A DNA stretch of 64,000 nt from Pinirhizobacter soli (GCF_015905305.1 NZ_JADZLQ010000001.1:1636599-1700598); one strand, 5' to 3'. Positions 9,098 to 20,136 are shown, counted from the stretch's first letter. Notes: a model not told the origin generated them from the letters alone. Program-made: numbers and translations.

Positions 9098-9577
9098 ATG
9101 CAGCGTTCGACCCCGTCGCCCCGCCGACCGACCCGCGGATTGAAGTCCGCGATCGACGTCGGCCCGATTGCTTCGCTTGCACGGCGCGCGAAGCAACTGG
9201 ACGACCTGGACCGGCAGCTGCGCCAGACATTGCCGAACCCGCTGCGCGATCAGGTGAGATTTGCTGACCTTCGCGAGGGACGACTTGTCTTCCTGGCGCC
9301 CTCCCCTGCCTGGGCCTCGCGCCTGCGCCTGCACCAGGCCCAGATCCTCGAAGCGGCGCGGGCCATGGGCACGCGGGCAAGTTCGGTAACCGTGAAAGTG
9401 GCTTCGCTGCCCCCGGGGTTACCCGAGCTACCGCCAGCCAAACCGCTTTCCGTGGGTGCCGCAGGCCACCTCCAGGCAGCCGCGGCATCCATGTCTGACC
9501 CGGAACTTCGGGCCATGTTCCTGCGCCTTGCCTCAGTCGCCGCACGCGGTGCGCATGACGATGAGCCGCAAGACTAA
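9098..9577 (+). CDS. dciA: DUF721 protein DciA, probable replicative helicase loader/operator
   Basis: DciA proteins act on the DnaB helicase in bacteria that lack the phage-derived DnaC loader. The 159-residue product has the DUF721 core LDRQLRQTLPNPLRDQVRFA followed by a strand-rich segment (LVFLAPSPAWASRLR) and a helix (LHQAQILEAARAMG). I chose the ATG at 9098; an in-frame ATG at 9056 would overlap the start of the divergent M23 gene. No clear ribosome-binding site precedes 9098. The location between lpxC and the M23/secA pair matches the known dciA locus of many gammaproteobacteria, where E. coli has secM. Confidence 0.85.
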   Translation: MQRSTPSPRRPTRGLKSAIDVGPIASLARRAKQLDDLDRQLRQTLPNPLRDQVRFADLREGRLVFLAPSPAWASRLRLHQAQILEAARAMGTRASSVTVKVASLPPGLPELPPAKPLSVGAAGHLQAAAASMSDPELRAMFLRLASVAARGAHDDEPQD

Positions 9578-9629
9578 ACTCGTGGCTATGTGCCTGATTA
9601 TTCGAAAGAAAACACCCCTGTGCCTGCTT

Positions 9630-9666
9630 CCGTCCGCAGACCTTTAGGGTCGGGCGGGGGTTTTTT
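9630..9666 (+). terminator. Rho-independent terminator after dciA
   Basis: The inner stem GACC/GGTC is extended by a bulged GC-rich outer stem (CCGTCCGC with GGGCGGGGG), followed by TTTTTT. It ends the rightward dciA transcript. Confidence 0.7.
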
Positions 9667-9794
9667 ATATCACGGCCCTGTAAAGAAAAAGTTCACCTAG
9701 CCTTCACGGCATGGGCAAACTGAGACGTGCCGCACGCGGATGGTCCGCATGGGGGCTTTTCGGCTCAGGCGGGCGTTTTCTTTAACCGGAAACG

Positions 9795-9822
9795 AAAAAG
9801 CCGCCCAACCAGGCGGCTTTTT
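9795..9822. terminator. Bidirectional rho-independent terminator at the lpxC end
   Basis: AAAAAGCCGCC and GGCGGCTTTTT surround a 6-base loop. It lies downstream of lpxC (minus strand) and stops both transcription directions. The 128 bases between this and the dciA terminator hold no open frame; a small hairpin (GCGGA-TGG-TCCGC) is seen near 9736-9748. Confidence 0.88.
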
Positions 9823-9868
9823 CACGGGGCGGGGCGGAGCCCGGCCTAACGGTCTTTCAAGCAGCGTT

Positions 9869-10780
9869 TCAGATCGCCTGCGCCGGATGGGCGTAGGAAA
9901 TCGGCGCCTTGGCGGCGTCCTGGAAACTCACTTCCTCCCACGCCTCGGCGTCGGAGATCAGGGTACGCAACAGCTTGTTGTTGAGCTCGTGGCCGGACTT
10001 ATGGGCGTGGTAAGCGCCGATCAGGCTATGGCCCAGGAGGTAAAGATCGCCAATGGCGTCCAGGATCTTATGCTTGACGAACTCGTCTTCGTAACGGAGA
10101 CCGTCTTCATTGAGCACGCGGTAGTCGTCCAGCACCACGGCGTTGTCCATCGAACCGCCGAGGGTGAGGTTGCGCTCGCGCAGCATCTCGATGTCGCGCA
10201 TGAAGCCGAAGGTACGGGCGCGGCTGACTTCCTTGACGAAGGAGGTGGTGGAGAAATCCATCTCGGCGCGCGAGTTGCGCTTGTTGAACATCGGATGGTT
10301 GAACTCGACCGAGAAACCCACCTTGAAGCCGTCGAACGGCTCGAACCGGGCCCACTTGTCGCCGTCCTGCACCTTCACCGCCTTCTTGATGCGGATGAAG
10401 CGCTTGGCAACGTCCTGTTCTTCGATGCCCGCGGACTGCAGCAGGAAAACGAAGGGGCCGGCGCTGCCGTCCATGATGGGGACTTCCGGGGCGGAAAGGT
10501 CGACGTAAGCGTTGTCGATGCCTAATCCGGCCATGGCCGAAAGCAGGTGTTCCACGGTGGAAACGCGCACGTCGCCGTTGACCAGCGTGGTGGACAGGCG
10601 CGTATCACCTACATTGAAAGGACGCGATTTCAGATCCACCGGCGGGTTCAAGTCGGTGCGGCGGAACACGATGCCGGTGTTGGGCGCGGCCGGGCGAAGG
10701 GTCATGTACACCTTGTCGCCGGTATGCAGGCCTACGCCGGTGGCGCGGATGGTGTTCTTGAGGGTGCGCTGCTTGATCAT
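9869..10780 (-). CDS. lpxC: UDP-3-O-acyl-N-acetylglucosamine deacetylase LpxC
   Basis: LpxC carries out the first committed step of lipid A synthesis, using zinc. The start [19 protein letters not shown] and the length of 303 residues are typical. Zinc and catalytic residues are visible in [13 protein letters not shown] (His in the first repeat), [15 protein letters not shown] (His and Asp) and [14 protein letters not shown] (catalytic His). The gene follows ftsZ on the same strand after a 295-base gap, the standard end of the dcw cluster, and appears to have its own promoter. Confidence 0.97.
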   Translation of the reverse strand: MIKQRTLKNTIRATGVGLHTGDKVYMTLRPAAPNTGIVFRRTDLNPPVDLKSRPFNVGDTRLSTTLVNGDVRVSTVEHLLSAMAGLGIDNAYVDLSAPEVPIMDGSAGPFVFLLQSAGIEEQDVAKRFIRIKKAVKVQDGDKWARFEPFDGFKVGFSVEFNHPMFNKRNSRAEMDFSTTSFVKEVSRARTFGFMRDIEMLRERNLTLGGSMDNAVVLDDYRVLNEDGLRYEDEFVKHKILDAIGDLYLLGHSLIGAYHAHKSGHELNNKLLRTLISDAEAWEEVSFQDAAKAPISYAHPAQAI

Positions 10781-10820
10781 GAGTAGGTAAACCTGCGCGG
10801 CAGACGCCTAAGTAGCGGGT

Positions 10821-10848
10821 ATCCTAACACAGTCTTAACCTCAGGCAA
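10821..10848 (-). promoter_or_regulatory. Putative lpxC promoter
   Basis: On the minus strand TTGCCT and TAGGAT are separated by 16 bases. The start site would be about 34 bases upstream of the lpxC ATG. The match is moderate. Confidence 0.45.
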
Positions 10849-10970
10849 GAAAAACCGTACTGACCAGTTCTGCATCCCTTCACCCTCCCTTCAGCAAATT
10901 TCGCTCGTGCAAGGTGGCCTAGACCCACGAAATCACTGAAAGTTCATATTTTCTTTCATGAAGGGTCGAC

Positions 10971-11003
10971 GCCCCGCCCCGGGACGGGAGCCGGGGTCGG
11001 GGC
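10971..11003. terminator. Strong GC hairpin between ftsZ and lpxC
   Basis: GCCCCGCCCCGG pairs with CCGGGGTCGGGGC (one bulge). There is no T-run on either side, so it may be an ftsZ transcript 3' end or a processing stop. A second hairpin GCGTCA-TCCG-TGACGC followed by T6 at about 11037-11060 points the other way, on the plus strand, where no gene precedes it. Confidence 0.4.
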
Positions 11004-11075
11004 ATCGGGGCGGCTGGCTTCTTGCCTGCCGCCGCGCGTCATCCGTGACGCTGGTTTTTTAACGCGCCGGCTGGA

Positions 11076-12242
11076 TCAGTCGGCCTGGCGGCGCAGGAAC
11101 GCCGGGATATCCAGGTAATCGATCGCCGGTTCAGCCTTGGCAGGTTCCATGCGGGGGCTGGCCTCGGCCTGGGTGTAGTCGATCACTTCATTGCCGGTGC
11201 CCGTGCGCAGCACCACCGGGCGCGGCCGCTGGCGCATCTCCACCTGCTGGGGGGCTGCCTGACGTGCCGGCTGACGGGCGGCGTTAGCCCGGTTCAGGCC
11301 GGTGGCGACCACCGTCACGCGGACATCGTCCTGCATGTCGGGATCCAGCGAGGTGCCGATCACCACGGTGGCGTCTTCGGAGGCGAAGTCGTGGATCACC
11401 CGGCCGATCTCGTCGAATTCGCGCATGGTGAGGTTGGGACCGGCCGTGACGTTGACCAGGATGCCGCAGGCACCGTGGAGGTTGACGTCCTCGAGCAACG
11501 GGTTGTTGATGGCAGCCTCCGCGGCAGCCTGGGCGCGGTCGTCGCCGCGGGCGGTGCCCGAACCCATCATGGCCATGCCCATCTCGCTCATGACGGTGCG
11601 CACGTCGGCGAAGTCGACGTTGATCAGGCCCGGGGCGGTGATGAGGTCGGCGATACCCTGGACAGCGCCCTGGAGCACATCGTTGGCGGCCTTGAAGGCG
11701 TTGAGGAGGGTTACTTCACGGCCCAGCACTGAAAGGAGTTTCTCGTTGGGCACGGTGATCAGCGAATCGACGTGCTGGGAGAGATCCTCGATACCCTTGA
11801 GCGCCACCTGCATGCGGCGGCGACCCTCGAAGGGGAACGGCTTGGTGACCACCGCCACGGTAAGGATGCCCTTCTCTTTGGCCAGCTGGGCCACCACGGG
11901 TGCTGCACCGGTACCGGTACCGCCGCCCATGCCGGCAGTGATGAACACCATGTCGGCGCCCTCGAGCATTTCCTCGATGCGCTCACGGTCTTCCAGCGCG
12001 GCCTGGCGGCCGACTTCGGGGTTGGCGCCGGCGCCAAGACCCTTGGTGACATTGCCACCCAACTGCAGGTGGGTGCGCGAGTTGCAGCTCTTCATCGCCT
12101 GCGCATCGGTATTGGCGACGACGAACTCCACGCCTTCGATGTTGGCATTGACCATGTGGGCCACGGCGTTACCGCCGCCACCGCCCACGCCGATGACCTT
12201 GATGACTGCATTGGGTGCGAGTTTTTCGACTAGTTCAAACAT
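11076..12242 (-). CDS. ftsZ: Cell division GTPase FtsZ
   Basis: FtsZ polymerises into the division ring. The 388 residues show the nucleotide-binding [13 protein letters not shown], the tubulin signature [13 protein letters not shown] and the T7-loop region [12 protein letters not shown] variable proline- and arginine-rich linker follows, then the conserved C-terminal peptide [12 protein letters not shown] that binds FtsA and ZipA. The ribosome-binding site GGAGACGGGAA precedes the ATG. A 124-base spacer with an AT-rich leader and a hairpin separates it from ftsA, so ftsZ may be tuned separately from the rest of the cluster. Confidence 0.98.
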   Translation of the reverse strand: MFELVEKLAPNAVIKVIGVGGGGGNAVAHMVNANIEGVEFVVANTDAQAMKSCNSRTHLQLGGNVTKGLGAGANPEVGRQAALEDRERIEEMLEGADMVFITAGMGGGTGTGAAPVVAQLAKEKGILTVAVVTKPFPFEGRRRMQVALKGIEDLSQHVDSLITVPNEKLLSVLGREVTLLNAFKAANDVLQGAVQGIADLITAPGLINVDFADVRTVMSEMGMAMMGSGTARGDDRAQAAAEAAINNPLLEDVNLHGACGILVNVTAGPNLTMREFDEIGRVIHDFASEDATVVIGTSLDPDMQDDVRVTVVATGLNRANAARQPARQAAPQQVEMRQRPRPVVLRTGTGNEVIDYTQAEASPRMEPAKAEPAIDYLDIPAFLRRQAD

Positions 12243-12335
12243 TTCCCGTCTCCGATAGTTTTTATAGTTTTGTGTTGCCTTTGTTGCCCTGTCGCGGCTC
12301 CTGCCGCGCCAGGGTGTCGGGCTTTCCCTTGCCCC

Positions 12336-12358
12336 GGGGCCGTCTTCCTGTCGGCCCC
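12336..12358. repeat. Hairpin in the ftsA-ftsZ spacer
   Basis: Perfect 7-base arms GGGGCCG/CGGCCCC with a 9-base loop, just after the ftsA stop and about 90 bases before ftsZ. There is no T-run on the minus strand. It may stabilise or cut the mRNA between the two genes. Confidence 0.4.
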
Positions 12359-12366
12359 GTCGATCC

Positions 12367-13599
12367 TTAGAAGTTCTTGCTTATCCAGCCGCGCAGCTTG
12401 CCCACCATGCCGCCGACCGACCCGCCCACCGGACCCCCGGCACGCACGCCCGACGAACGCGAGCCGTGCAGCAGCAGGCCGACGCCCGTGGCATGCAATT
12501 CGTTGGAGATCACGTCGCCGAGGCCCGAGATGTGCTGCGGCACACCCACGCGCACCATCTTGTGGAAGATCTCCTCGGCCAGTTCCAGCGCGCCTTCCAT
12601 CTTCGAGGCGCCGCCGGTGAGCACGATGCCCGCGGCCACCAGGCTTTCGTAGCCGGAGCGGCGCAGCTCGTCCTGGACCATCTCGAAGATCTCCTCGTAG
12701 CGCGCCTGTACCGACTGCGCCAGCGACTGGCGGGCCAGGCGGCGGGGCGGCCGATCGCCGACGGAAGGAACCTGGATGGTTTCCTCCGCATGCGCCAACT
12801 GCGCGAGCGCGCAGGCGTACTTGATCTTGATTTCCTCGGCATGCGCGGTGGGCGTGTGCACGCCGTAGGCGATGTCGTTGGTGACCTGGTCGCCGCCTAC
12901 GGGCAGCGACTTGGTGTAGCGGATCGCGCCCTGGGTGTAGATGGCGATGTCGGTGGTACCGGCGCCGATGTCCACCAGGCACACGCCAAGCTCGAGCTCG
13001 TCTTCGGTCAACACCGCCTTGGCGCTGGCCACCGCGGCCGGTACCAGTTCGTCCACCGACAACCCGCAGCGCTGGATGCACTTGGAGATATTGGACACGG
13101 CGCTGGCCGCCCCCGTGACCAGGTGCACGCTGGCTTCCAGGCGCACGCCGCTCATGCCCACCGGATGGCGGATGCCGTCCTGGCCGTCGATACGGTACTC
13201 CTGCGATTCCTTGTAAAGCACCTTGCGGTCGGCCGGGATGGCCACGGCGCTGGCCGCCTCGAGTACTTGCTCAAGGTCCCCCGCGGTGACTTCGCGGTCG
13301 CGGATCGCGGCCGTGCCGTGCGAGTTCTTCGTCTCCAGGTGCGAGCCTGAGATCGAGGCGAACACCGAGCGGATGTCGCAACCGGCCATCAGCTCGGCTT
13401 CTTCCACCGCGCGCTGGATCGAATGCACGGTGGATTCGATATCCACCACCGAGCCTCGCTTCATGCCGCGCGACACGTGCGAGCCGATGCCGATCACCTC
13501 GATCGGTTCGCCCGGCTCGTATTCGCCGACGATGGCGACGACCTTGGAGGTGCCGATATCCAGTCCGACCACGAGCTGCTTGTCGTTTTTGTTCTTCAT
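12367..13599 (-). CDS. ftsA: Cell division protein FtsA
   Basis: FtsA is the actin-like membrane tether of FtsZ. The 410 residues contain the phosphate-1 motif [14 protein letters not shown], the SHS2/1C domain (about residues 85-165), phosphate-2 [14 protein letters not shown] and the adenosine motif [12 protein letters not shown]. The C-terminus is a basic amphipathic membrane-targeting helix ([12 protein letters not shown]) after a glycine-rich linker. The start overlaps the end of ftsQ by 4 bases. Confidence 0.97.
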   Translation of the reverse strand: MKNKNDKQLVVGLDIGTSKVVAIVGEYEPGEPIEVIGIGSHVSRGMKRGSVVDIESTVHSIQRAVEEAELMAGCDIRSVFASISGSHLETKNSHGTAAIRDREVTAGDLEQVLEAASAVAIPADRKVLYKESQEYRIDGQDGIRHPVGMSGVRLEASVHLVTGAASAVSNISKCIQRCGLSVDELVPAAVASAKAVLTEDELELGVCLVDIGAGTTDIAIYTQGAIRYTKSLPVGGDQVTNDIAYGVHTPTAHAEEIKIKYACALAQLAHAEETIQVPSVGDRPPRRLARQSLAQSVQARYEEIFEMVQDELRRSGYESLVAAGIVLTGGASKMEGALELAEEIFHKMVRVGVPQHISGLGDVISNELHATGVGLLLHGSRSSGVRAGGPVGGSVGGMVGKLRGWISKNF

Positions 13600-14345
13600 G
13601 TGCGCGGTGCGCTCCGGGTGTCGGTGGCAGCGGGGGCCTGGGCCTGCGGCCAGCTGACGGCGAATCCATTGGTGTAACGAAGGTCCACCGAGGCGAAGCC
13701 GCCGGGATGGGTTGAAGCCAGTTGCGGGTAGACATCGAGGAACCGGCGCAGCCGCCGGTCCACCTGGTCGCCGTCGCCGATCACCACTTCCGCGCCCCCT
13801 GCGGTGACCACGCTCCAGCTTCCGCGATTGCTCAAGGTGACACCCGCCACCTGCAAGTGGGAGCCGGCGAACTGCTTCTGCGCCTGTGCGTAGAAACTCA
13901 CCACTTCGGCCAGGCGCGCGTCGGGGCCGCGCAACTGCGGCAGGCCGTCCATGTGCTCGGCCTCACGAGCCGGGAACACCTTGCCCTGGCGACTGATCAG
14001 GTCGTTGTCGTTCCAGCGTGCGAACGGCTGGCGTTCGTAGATGCGCAGCAGGATCGAGTCGGGCCAGTGCTTGCGCGCCTCGACCGATTCCACCCACGGC
14101 AAGGCGGCGACGGACTTGCGCACTTCGTCGAGGTCGGCGGCGAAGAAACCCCGCCCCAGCTGCGGCATCACCGCACCCTTGATCTGGGCGTCGGTGACGT
14201 GCACGAACTCAGCTTCCACTTTCAGCTGCTTCACCGGCCAGCGGCTGGCGGCGAACCAGCCCTGGAGCACGCCCACGATCGGCAGCGCCACCAGCGTGAT
14301 GGCGATGCCCCAGGCAACGACACGCGTGGTGGCGCCGGCCCTCAC
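13596..14345 (-). CDS. ftsQ: Cell division protein FtsQ
   Basis: FtsQ links early and late divisome proteins through FtsB/FtsL. The open frame runs upstream to 14627 inside ddlB, but those residues are an out-of-frame reading of ddlB. I chose the GTG at 14343-14345, which overlaps the ddlB stop (GTGA) like the other junctions of this cluster and gives 249 residues. After a short cytoplasmic tail there is one transmembrane helix ([19 protein letters not shown]), a POTRA domain ([18 protein letters not shown] onward) and the C-terminal FtsQ domain. Confidence 0.93.
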   Translation of the reverse strand: MRAGATTRVVAWGIAITLVALPIVGVLQGWFAASRWPVKQLKVEAEFVHVTDAQIKGAVMPQLGRGFFAADLDEVRKSVAALPWVESVEARKHWPDSILLRIYERQPFARWNDNDLISRQGKVFPAREAEHMDGLPQLRGPDARLAEVVSFYAQAQKQFAGSHLQVAGVTLSNRGSWSVVTAGGAEVVIGDGDQVDRRLRRFLDVYPQLASTHPGGFASVDLRYTNGFAVSWPQAQAPAATDTRSAPRT

Positions 14346-15328
14346 GGGGTGACCTCCGAGAAAGTGTTGCCGCCGGAGTCGCGCAGCGACGTCTCCAGCA
14401 CGTGCCAGCACACGCTGGCGAAATCGATGCCAGCTTGTGCGGCCGCCTTGGGCACCAGCGAGTGGGTGGTCATGCCCGGCGCGGTGTTCGCTTCGAGCAG
14501 CCAGTTGCGGCCCTGGCGGTCGCGCATCACGTCGACGCGGCCCCATCCTGAGCAACCCAAGGCGTCGAAGGCGCGCAAGGCAAGCGCACGTATCTCGGTC
14601 TCGGCCTCGCCTTTGAGGCCCGGGCACAGATAGAGCGTGTCGTCGGCGATGTACTTGGCGTTGTAATCGTAGAACGCACCCTTGGGCACGATGTGGATCG
14701 AGGGCATCGCTTCGCGGCCGAGCACGGCGACGGTGAGCTCGTCGCCTTCGATCAGCGTTTCCATCATGAGATCGCCCGGATAGCGCGCGGCCAGTTCCAC
14801 CGCAGCGTCGAGGTCGGCATCGGTGAACACGCGGGTGATGCCCACGCTCGAACCTTCGCTGACGGGCTTGACGATCAGCGGGAAGCCGATCTTGGCCGCG
14901 GCGGCATGGATGTCGTCGCCTTTCTTCAGCGCGATATACGCAGGCGTCGGCAGGCCCAGGGCCTGCCAGACCATCTTCGAACGCACCTTGTCCATCGACA
15001 GCGCCGAGCCCAGCACGCCGGAACCGGTGTACGGGATATTGAGCGACTCCAGCGCACCCTGCAGCACGCCGTCTTCGCCGCCGCCGTGCTGGCCGTGGAG
15101 AATGTTGAACACGCGCGCGAAATGGCCGGCGCGCAAAGCGTCCAGCAGGGCGGGAATGCCGTCGATGGCGTGAGCGTCCACGCCCCGCTGGCGCAGCGCG
15201 TCGAGCACGTTGCGGCCGGAGTCGAGCGAGACCTCGCGCTCGGCGGAGCTGCCGCCCATGACCACGGCGACGCGGCCGAACTGCGCGGGATCCGTCACGG
15301 TGAAGGCGATGGGTGACGGTGTGGTCAT
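14342..15328 (-). CDS. ddlB: D-alanine--D-alanine ligase DdlB
   Basis: An ATP-grasp ligase making D-Ala-D-Ala for the peptidoglycan stem. The 328 residues show [17 protein letters not shown] at the N-terminus, the lid region [13 protein letters not shown], and [10 protein letters not shown] and [15 protein letters not shown] toward the metal/ATP site near the C-terminus. The start overlaps the murC stop by 4 bases and its end overlaps ftsQ by 4 bases. Confidence 0.97.
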   Translation of the reverse strand: MTTPSPIAFTVTDPAQFGRVAVVMGGSSAEREVSLDSGRNVLDALRQRGVDAHAIDGIPALLDALRAGHFARVFNILHGQHGGGEDGVLQGALESLNIPYTGSGVLGSALSMDKVRSKMVWQALGLPTPAYIALKKGDDIHAAAAKIGFPLIVKPVSEGSSVGITRVFTDADLDAAVELAARYPGDLMMETLIEGDELTVAVLGREAMPSIHIVPKGAFYDYNAKYIADDTLYLCPGLKGEAETEIRALALRAFDALGCSGWGRVDVMRDRQGRNWLLEANTAPGMTTHSLVPKAAAQAGIDFASVCWHVLETSLRDSGGNTFSEVTP

Positions 15329-16767
15329 GCCTTGGGGGTCCTTAAGGATGCGGTGTTGCCAAGTTCAAGCGCGGCGTGGCCGATGTCGCCGGCGCCGAGC
15401 ATCAGCAGGATGTCGCCGTCGCGCAGCAGCGCCGGCAGGGTGGCGGCGAGGTCGCGCGGATGGTCCACCAGCACCGGATCGACCTTGCCGCGCGCGCGCA
15501 CTGCGCGAGCGAGTGCACGGCCGTCGGCACCGGCGATCGGCGCTTCGCCTGCCGGATAGACTTCGGTCAGCAGCAAGACGTCGGGCTCGGTCAGCACCTT
15601 GGCGAAGTCGTCCATCAGATCGCGCGTGCGGCTATAGCGATGCGGCTGGAAGGCCACCACCAGGCGACGGTTGGGCCAGCCGCCGCGCGCGGCGGCGAAC
15701 ACGGCGGCCAGTTCACGCGGGTGATGGCCGTAATCGTCCACCAGCAGCGCAGTGCCGTGGTCCAGGGCAATTTCGCCGCGGGCATGGAAGCGACGGCCAA
15801 CGCCCTGGAATTCGGCAAGCGCGCGCGCGATAGCTTCGGCCTCCACGCCAAGCTGCCAACCGACGGTCGCGGCGGCCATGGCATTTAGCACGTTGTGCCG
15901 GCCAGGCAAGTTCAGCACCACTGGCAACGGCTCGGGCAGCCCCGGCAGGTGCAAGTCGAAATGCATGTGGAAGCCGTCCTGGCTCACGTTGGTGGCGCGG
16001 ACATCGGCGTCGGGATTGTCGATGCCGTAGGTCATCGCACGGCGCACCGTGGTGTTGGCCAGCTCCGCCACTTCCGGGTCGTCCACGCACAGCACGGCCA
16101 GGCCGTAGAACGGCAGGCGGTGCAGGAAATCGGCGAACGCCTTCTTCACTTGAGCGAAGTCGCCGCCGTAGTTCTCCAGATGGTCGGCGTCGATGTTGGT
16201 CACCACCGCCATCACCGGCGACAACAGCAGGAACGAACCGTCGGACTCGTCGGCCTCGGCCACAAGGTACTGGCCGGCGCCGAGCCGGGCATTGGCACCG
16301 GCGGCGTTGAGCTGGCCGCCGATCACGAACGTCGGGTCGTAGCCCGCCTCGGCCAACACGCTGGCGGTGAGGCTGGTGGTGGTGGTCTTGCCATGGGTGC
16401 CGGCGATGGCGATGCCGCGGCGGAAGCGCATCAACTCACCGAGCATCTCGGCGCGGGGGATCACCGCGGTGCGTGCATCGTGGGCGGCGATCAGTTCCGC
16501 GTTGTCCCGGGCGATCGCGCTGGAGGTCACCACCACGTCGGCGCCCTGCACGTTCTCCGGCCGGTGACCCACGTGCACGGTGATACCCAGCGACTCCAGG
16601 CGGCGCGTGGTGGCGCTGGCGGCGCGATCGGAGCCAGACACGGTATAGCCTAAGTTGCGCAGCACTTCGGCGATGCCGCTCATGCCGACGCCGCCGATGC
16701 CGATGAAGTGCACGGCACGGAAGGACGACATGAAGTCGTCGGTGGCCCGGAGGCGGACGGGCGTCAT
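15325..16767 (-). CDS. murC: UDP-N-acetylmuramate--L-alanine ligase MurC
   Basis: MurC adds L-alanine to UDP-MurNAc. The 480 residues show the Rossmann start [17 protein letters not shown], the ATP loop [16 protein letters not shown] and the C-terminal domain motif DDYGHHPRE. The listed ATG overlaps the murG stop (ATGA). An internal ATG at 16731 (MSSFRAVHF) is close to the family start and is a possible alternative. Confidence 0.97.
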   Translation of the reverse strand: MTPVRLRATDDFMSSFRAVHFIGIGGVGMSGIAEVLRNLGYTVSGSDRAASATTRRLESLGITVHVGHRPENVQGADVVVTSSAIARDNAELIAAHDARTAVIPRAEMLGELMRFRRGIAIAGTHGKTTTTSLTASVLAEAGYDPTFVIGGQLNAAGANARLGAGQYLVAEADESDGSFLLLSPVMAVVTNIDADHLENYGGDFAQVKKAFADFLHRLPFYGLAVLCVDDPEVAELANTTVRRAMTYGIDNPDADVRATNVSQDGFHMHFDLHLPGLPEPLPVVLNLPGRHNVLNAMAAATVGWQLGVEAEAIARALAEFQGVGRRFHARGEIALDHGTALLVDDYGHHPRELAAVFAAARGGWPNRRLVVAFQPHRYSRTRDLMDDFAKVLTEPDVLLLTEVYPAGEAPIAGADGRALARAVRARGKVDPVLVDHPRDLAATLPALLRDGDILLMLGAGDIGHAALELGNTASLRTPKA

Positions 16768-17837
16768 GCCGCCACCTCCAGGCAGGCGCGGGCGATGGCC
16801 GCCGCCGCGTCGGGCTTGGCCAGGGTGCGCGCGGCCTGGGCCATCGACAGCATTCGATGGCGGTCACCCAGCAGTTCGCGCAGGCGCGTGGAGAGTGCGG
16901 CCGTGTCCATGCCGCGCTCAGGAACGAGTTCGGCGGCACCGGCGGCCACCAGGGTCTGCGCATTGCGCGTCTGGTGGTCGTCCACGGCATGCGGGAAAGG
17001 AATCAACACGGCGCCGAGGCCCGCGGCGGTAAGTTCAGCGATGGTCAGTGCTCCGGCACGGCAAACGGCGAGGTCGGCCCAGCCGTAAGCGGCGGCCATG
17101 TCCTCGATGAAGGGTTCGATGCGCGCGGCGACACCGGCGTCGGCGTAGGCTTTTCGCGCTTCTTCGACACCGCGTGCGCCGCACTGATGCAGCACCTCGG
17201 GACGATGTTCTTCGGGAAGCAGGGCGAGTGCCGCGGGCACGTTGAGGTTCAAGGCCCGTGCGCCCAGGCTGCCGCCGAGCACCAGCAAGCGGCGCCGATC
17301 ATGGCGACCGTCGAAACGCTGCTCCGGCACCGGCAGCGCCGCGATCACCGCACGCACCGGGTTGCCCACCCACTCGGCATGGGGCAATGCATCGGCGAAA
17401 CCCGCAAGCACCCGGCGCGCCAGACGCGCCAGCACCTTGTTGGTGAATCCGGCCACGCGGTTCTGTTCGTGCACCAGCAGCGGCCGGCCGGACATCCAGG
17501 TGGCAATGCCGGCGGGACCGGCGACGTAGCCGCCCATCGACAGCACGCTTCGCGGCTGCAGCGAACCGAGCACCTTGCGCGAGGCCATCAATGAGCGCAG
17601 CAGCATCAGCGGCGCGCCCAGGCGCGTGCGCAGGCCCTTGCCGCGCAAGCCACCCACGGCCACCGTGTGCAGTTCGATGCCGTGCGCCGGCACTACGCGG
17701 GTTTCCATGCCACCGTCGGCGCCCAGCCACACCACCGGCACGCCCTGCGCGCGCAGCGACTCGGCCACGGCAAGCCCCGGGAAAATGTGGCCGCCGGTAC
17801 CACCGGCCATGATCAGCACGGGTGCCTGCGCGTTCAT
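16764..17837 (-). CDS. murG: Lipid II-forming N-acetylglucosaminyltransferase MurG
   Basis: MurG transfers GlcNAc onto lipid I at the inner face of the membrane. The 357 residues show the N-terminal [17 protein letters not shown] loop and the second G-loop [11 protein letters not shown]. The UDP-GlcNAc site region [11 protein letters not shown], with [14 protein letters not shown] nearby, is also intact. Both junctions, with ftsW and murC, are 4-base overlaps. Confidence 0.97.
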   Translation of the reverse strand: MNAQAPVLIMAGGTGGHIFPGLAVAESLRAQGVPVVWLGADGGMETRVVPAHGIELHTVAVGGLRGKGLRTRLGAPLMLLRSLMASRKVLGSLQPRSVLSMGGYVAGPAGIATWMSGRPLLVHEQNRVAGFTNKVLARLARRVLAGFADALPHAEWVGNPVRAVIAALPVPEQRFDGRHDRRRLLVLGGSLGARALNLNVPAALALLPEEHRPEVLHQCGARGVEEARKAYADAGVAARIEPFIEDMAAAYGWADLAVCRAGALTIAELTAAGLGAVLIPFPHAVDDHQTRNAQTLVAAGAAELVPERGMDTAALSTRLRELLGDRHRMLSMAQAARTLAKPDAAAAIARACLEVAA

Positions 17838-19057
17838 GCCGGCTCCCCTTGTTCAAGCGGCACGCTGACGCCGTCGGTCGCCACGCGCGGACCCATTGCC
17901 CGGGCATCGATGGCCCGGTTGATCTCGAACGTGGCGCGCAACAGCACGCCCACCATCACGCAGGTCAGCAGCACCGACGAACCGCCGTAGCTGATCAACG
18001 GCAAGGTAAGGCCCTTGGTCGGCAGCACGCCCAGGTTCACGCCGATCGAGACGATCGCCTGCAGGCCGATCATCAGCGAAAGCCCAAACGCGATGTAGCC
18101 GGCGAAGCGCTGGCCGATCTCGACCCCGCGCAGGCCCAGCATCAGGCCACGGCCCACCAGCACCGCGAACAGCGCAATGATGAACAGCACGCCGGCCAGG
18201 CCCAGTTCCTCGGCGATCACCGACAGGATGAAATCGGTGTGTGCCTCGGGCAGGTAGAAAAGCTTCTGCACGCTCGAACCCAAACCCACGCCCAGCCACT
18301 CGCCGCGGCCGATGGCGATCAGCGCCTGGGTGAGCTGGAAACCGTCGTCGTAAGGATGGGCCCAGGGATCCAGGAACGAGGTCAACCGCTTCATGCGGTA
18401 ATCCTCGGTCATCGCCGCCCAGGCGATCGCGGGCACCAGCGGCAGGCCAAGCAGCACCAGGTTCCGCATGCGAGCGCCGGCCAGCCAGATCATGCCCACC
18501 GTCACCGCGATCACCAGCGCAGAGGATCCAAAATCCGGCTGCGCCAGCAGCAGAACGATCACCATGCCCGCCACCAGCAACGGCTTGACCACACCGAACA
18601 GTTTGTATTCCACGCCATCGCGATGCCGCACCAGGTAACTGGCCAGGTACACCACGAGGATCAGCTTCACCGCCTCCACGGGCTGGAAGCTGGTCACGAA
18701 AAGATTCAGCCAGCGGCGCGCACCGTTGATGCGCATGCCGAACACCGGCAGGAACACCGCCAGCAGCATGATCACGGCCATCAGCATCAGCAGGAAGCTG
18801 TGCTTCTCCAGCGTCTTCAGTTCCGTGCGAGCGGCGACCACGGCGCACAGGAAGCCGAGCGAGATGAACAGCGTGTGGCGCTTCAGGAAATAGAACGCGC
18901 CCTTGTTGGCGCCGTCGGCCACGGCGATGGAACTGGAGGCGATCATCACCAGGCCCACGCTCACCAGCAGGATCGCCGCCACCATCAGCAGCATGTCGTA
19001 GTGTCCGCGCGGCCCCTGCCGCCGGCGTGCCTGGGTGGCGTCGAAGAGGCCCATCAC
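17834..19057 (-). CDS. ftsW: Septal peptidoglycan polymerase FtsW (SEDS family)
   Basis: FtsW polymerises lipid II at the septum with FtsI. The 407 residues form about ten membrane helices after a basic N-terminus (about residues 1-20). Typical SEDS motifs are [17 protein letters not shown], and [13 protein letters not shown] near the C-terminus. The start overlaps the mraY stop directly. In E. coli murD lies between these two genes; here it is absent. Confidence 0.97.
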   Translation of the reverse strand: MMGLFDATQARRRQGPRGHYDMLLMVAAILLVSVGLVMIASSSIAVADGANKGAFYFLKRHTLFISLGFLCAVVAARTELKTLEKHSFLLMLMAVIMLLAVFLPVFGMRINGARRWLNLFVTSFQPVEAVKLILVVYLASYLVRHRDGVEYKLFGVVKPLLVAGMVIVLLLAQPDFGSSALVIAVTVGMIWLAGARMRNLVLLGLPLVPAIAWAAMTEDYRMKRLTSFLDPWAHPYDDGFQLTQALIAIGRGEWLGVGLGSSVQKLFYLPEAHTDFILSVIAEELGLAGVLFIIALFAVLVGRGLMLGLRGVEIGQRFAGYIAFGLSLMIGLQAIVSIGVNLGVLPTKGLTLPLISYGGSSVLLTCVMVGVLLRATFEINRAIDARAMGPRVATDGVSVPLEQGEPA

Positions 19058-20136
19058 CGCACCTTCAACGTGGCAAGGCCCACCAGCACGAGGACGACGC
19101 TGATGATCCAGAAACGAACGATGACCCGGGTCTCAGGCCAGCCCTTGAGCTCGAAATGGTGGTGTACCGGTGCCATGCGGAAGATGCGCTTGCCGCGCAG
19201 CTTGAAGCTGGCCACCTGCAGCATCACGGACGCGGTTTCCATCACGAACACGCCGCCCATCACCAGCAGCACGATTTCCTGGCGCACGATCACCGCCACC
19301 ACGCCCAGCGCCGCGCCGATCGCCAGCGCGCCGACATCACCCATGAACACCTGGGCGGGATAGGTATTGAACCAGAGGAAGCCGAGGCCCGCACCGGCCA
19401 GTGCACCGCAATACACGGCCATTTCGCCCGCACCGGGAATGGAGGGGATACCAAGGTATTCGGAGAACACGCGGTTGCCGGCGAGATAGGCGAACACGCC
19501 CAATGCACCGGATACCAGCACGCTGGGCATGATCGCCAGCCCGTCCAGGCCGTCGGTCAGGTTCACCGCATTGGAGAAACCGACGATGATGAAGTAGGCG
19601 ATCACCACGAACGCCAGGCCCAGCGGCAGCGCCACCTGCTTGAACAGCGGCACGTACAGGGCGGTCTCGGCCGGCAGCTGGTGCGTGTAGTAAAGGAACA
19701 GCGCCGCGCCCAGGCCGAACACCGATTGCCAGAAATACTTCCAGCGGCTGGCAAGGCCCCGGCTGTCCTTCAACACCAGCTTCCGGTAGTCGTCGTAGAA
19801 ACCGATCACGCCAAAGGCCAGCATCACACCCAGCACCACCCACACGTAGCGGTTGTGAAGGTCCGCCCACAGCAACGTGCTGATGGTGACGGCGAAAAGG
19901 ATCAGGGTGCCGCCCATGGTCGGCGTACCGGCCTTCACCAGATGCGTTTGCGGACCATCGCTGCGCACCACCTGCCCGGCCTTCAGCGCGGCCAGTCGGC
20001 GGATCATCGCCGGGCCAAGAAGCAGCGACACCGAAAGCGCCGTGAGCGCTGCCATGATCGTGCGGAAGGTGATGTACTGGAAAAGGTGCAGCGCCGTGTA
20101 GTGGCGGGCCATCCAGTCGGCAAGCTCAAGCAGCAT
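19054..20136 (-). CDS. mraY: Phospho-MurNAc-pentapeptide transferase MraY
   Basis: MraY makes lipid I from UDP-MurNAc-pentapeptide and undecaprenyl phosphate. The frame is open to 20154, but the ATG at 20136 is preferred. It gives 360 residues (the usual length), starts [19 protein letters not shown], and is preceded five bases upstream by a strong AGGGAGG at 20142-20148. The start then lies inside the last codons of murF. About ten membrane helices are visible, with the catalytic segments [23 protein letters not shown] and [11 protein letters not shown]. Confidence 0.97.
   Translation of the reverse strand: MLLELADWMARHYTALHLFQYITFRTIMAALTALSVSLLLGPAMIRRLAALKAGQVVRSDGPQTHLVKAGTPTMGGTLILFAVTISTLLWADLHNRYVWVVLGVMLAFGVIGFYDDYRKLVLKDSRGLASRWKYFWQSVFGLGAALFLYYTHQLPAETALYVPLFKQVALPLGLAFVVIAYFIIVGFSNAVNLTDGLDGLAIMPSVLVSGALGVFAYLAGNRVFSEYLGIPSIPGAGEMAVYCGALAGAGLGFLWFNTYPAQVFMGDVGALAIGAALGVVAVIVRQEIVLLVMGGVFVMETASVMLQVASFKLRGKRIFRMAPVHHHFELKGWPETRVIVRFWIISVVLVLVGLATLKVR

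Noticed and set aside
11037-11060. Plus-strand terminator-like hairpin with T6 just after the ftsZ stop
   Set aside because: No plus-strand gene precedes it, so a terminator role is not supported; it is mentioned only with the ftsZ-lpxC hairpin.
17822-19363. Long plus-strand frame rich in His and Gln opposite ftsW/mraY
   Set aside because: Shadow of conserved membrane-protein genes.
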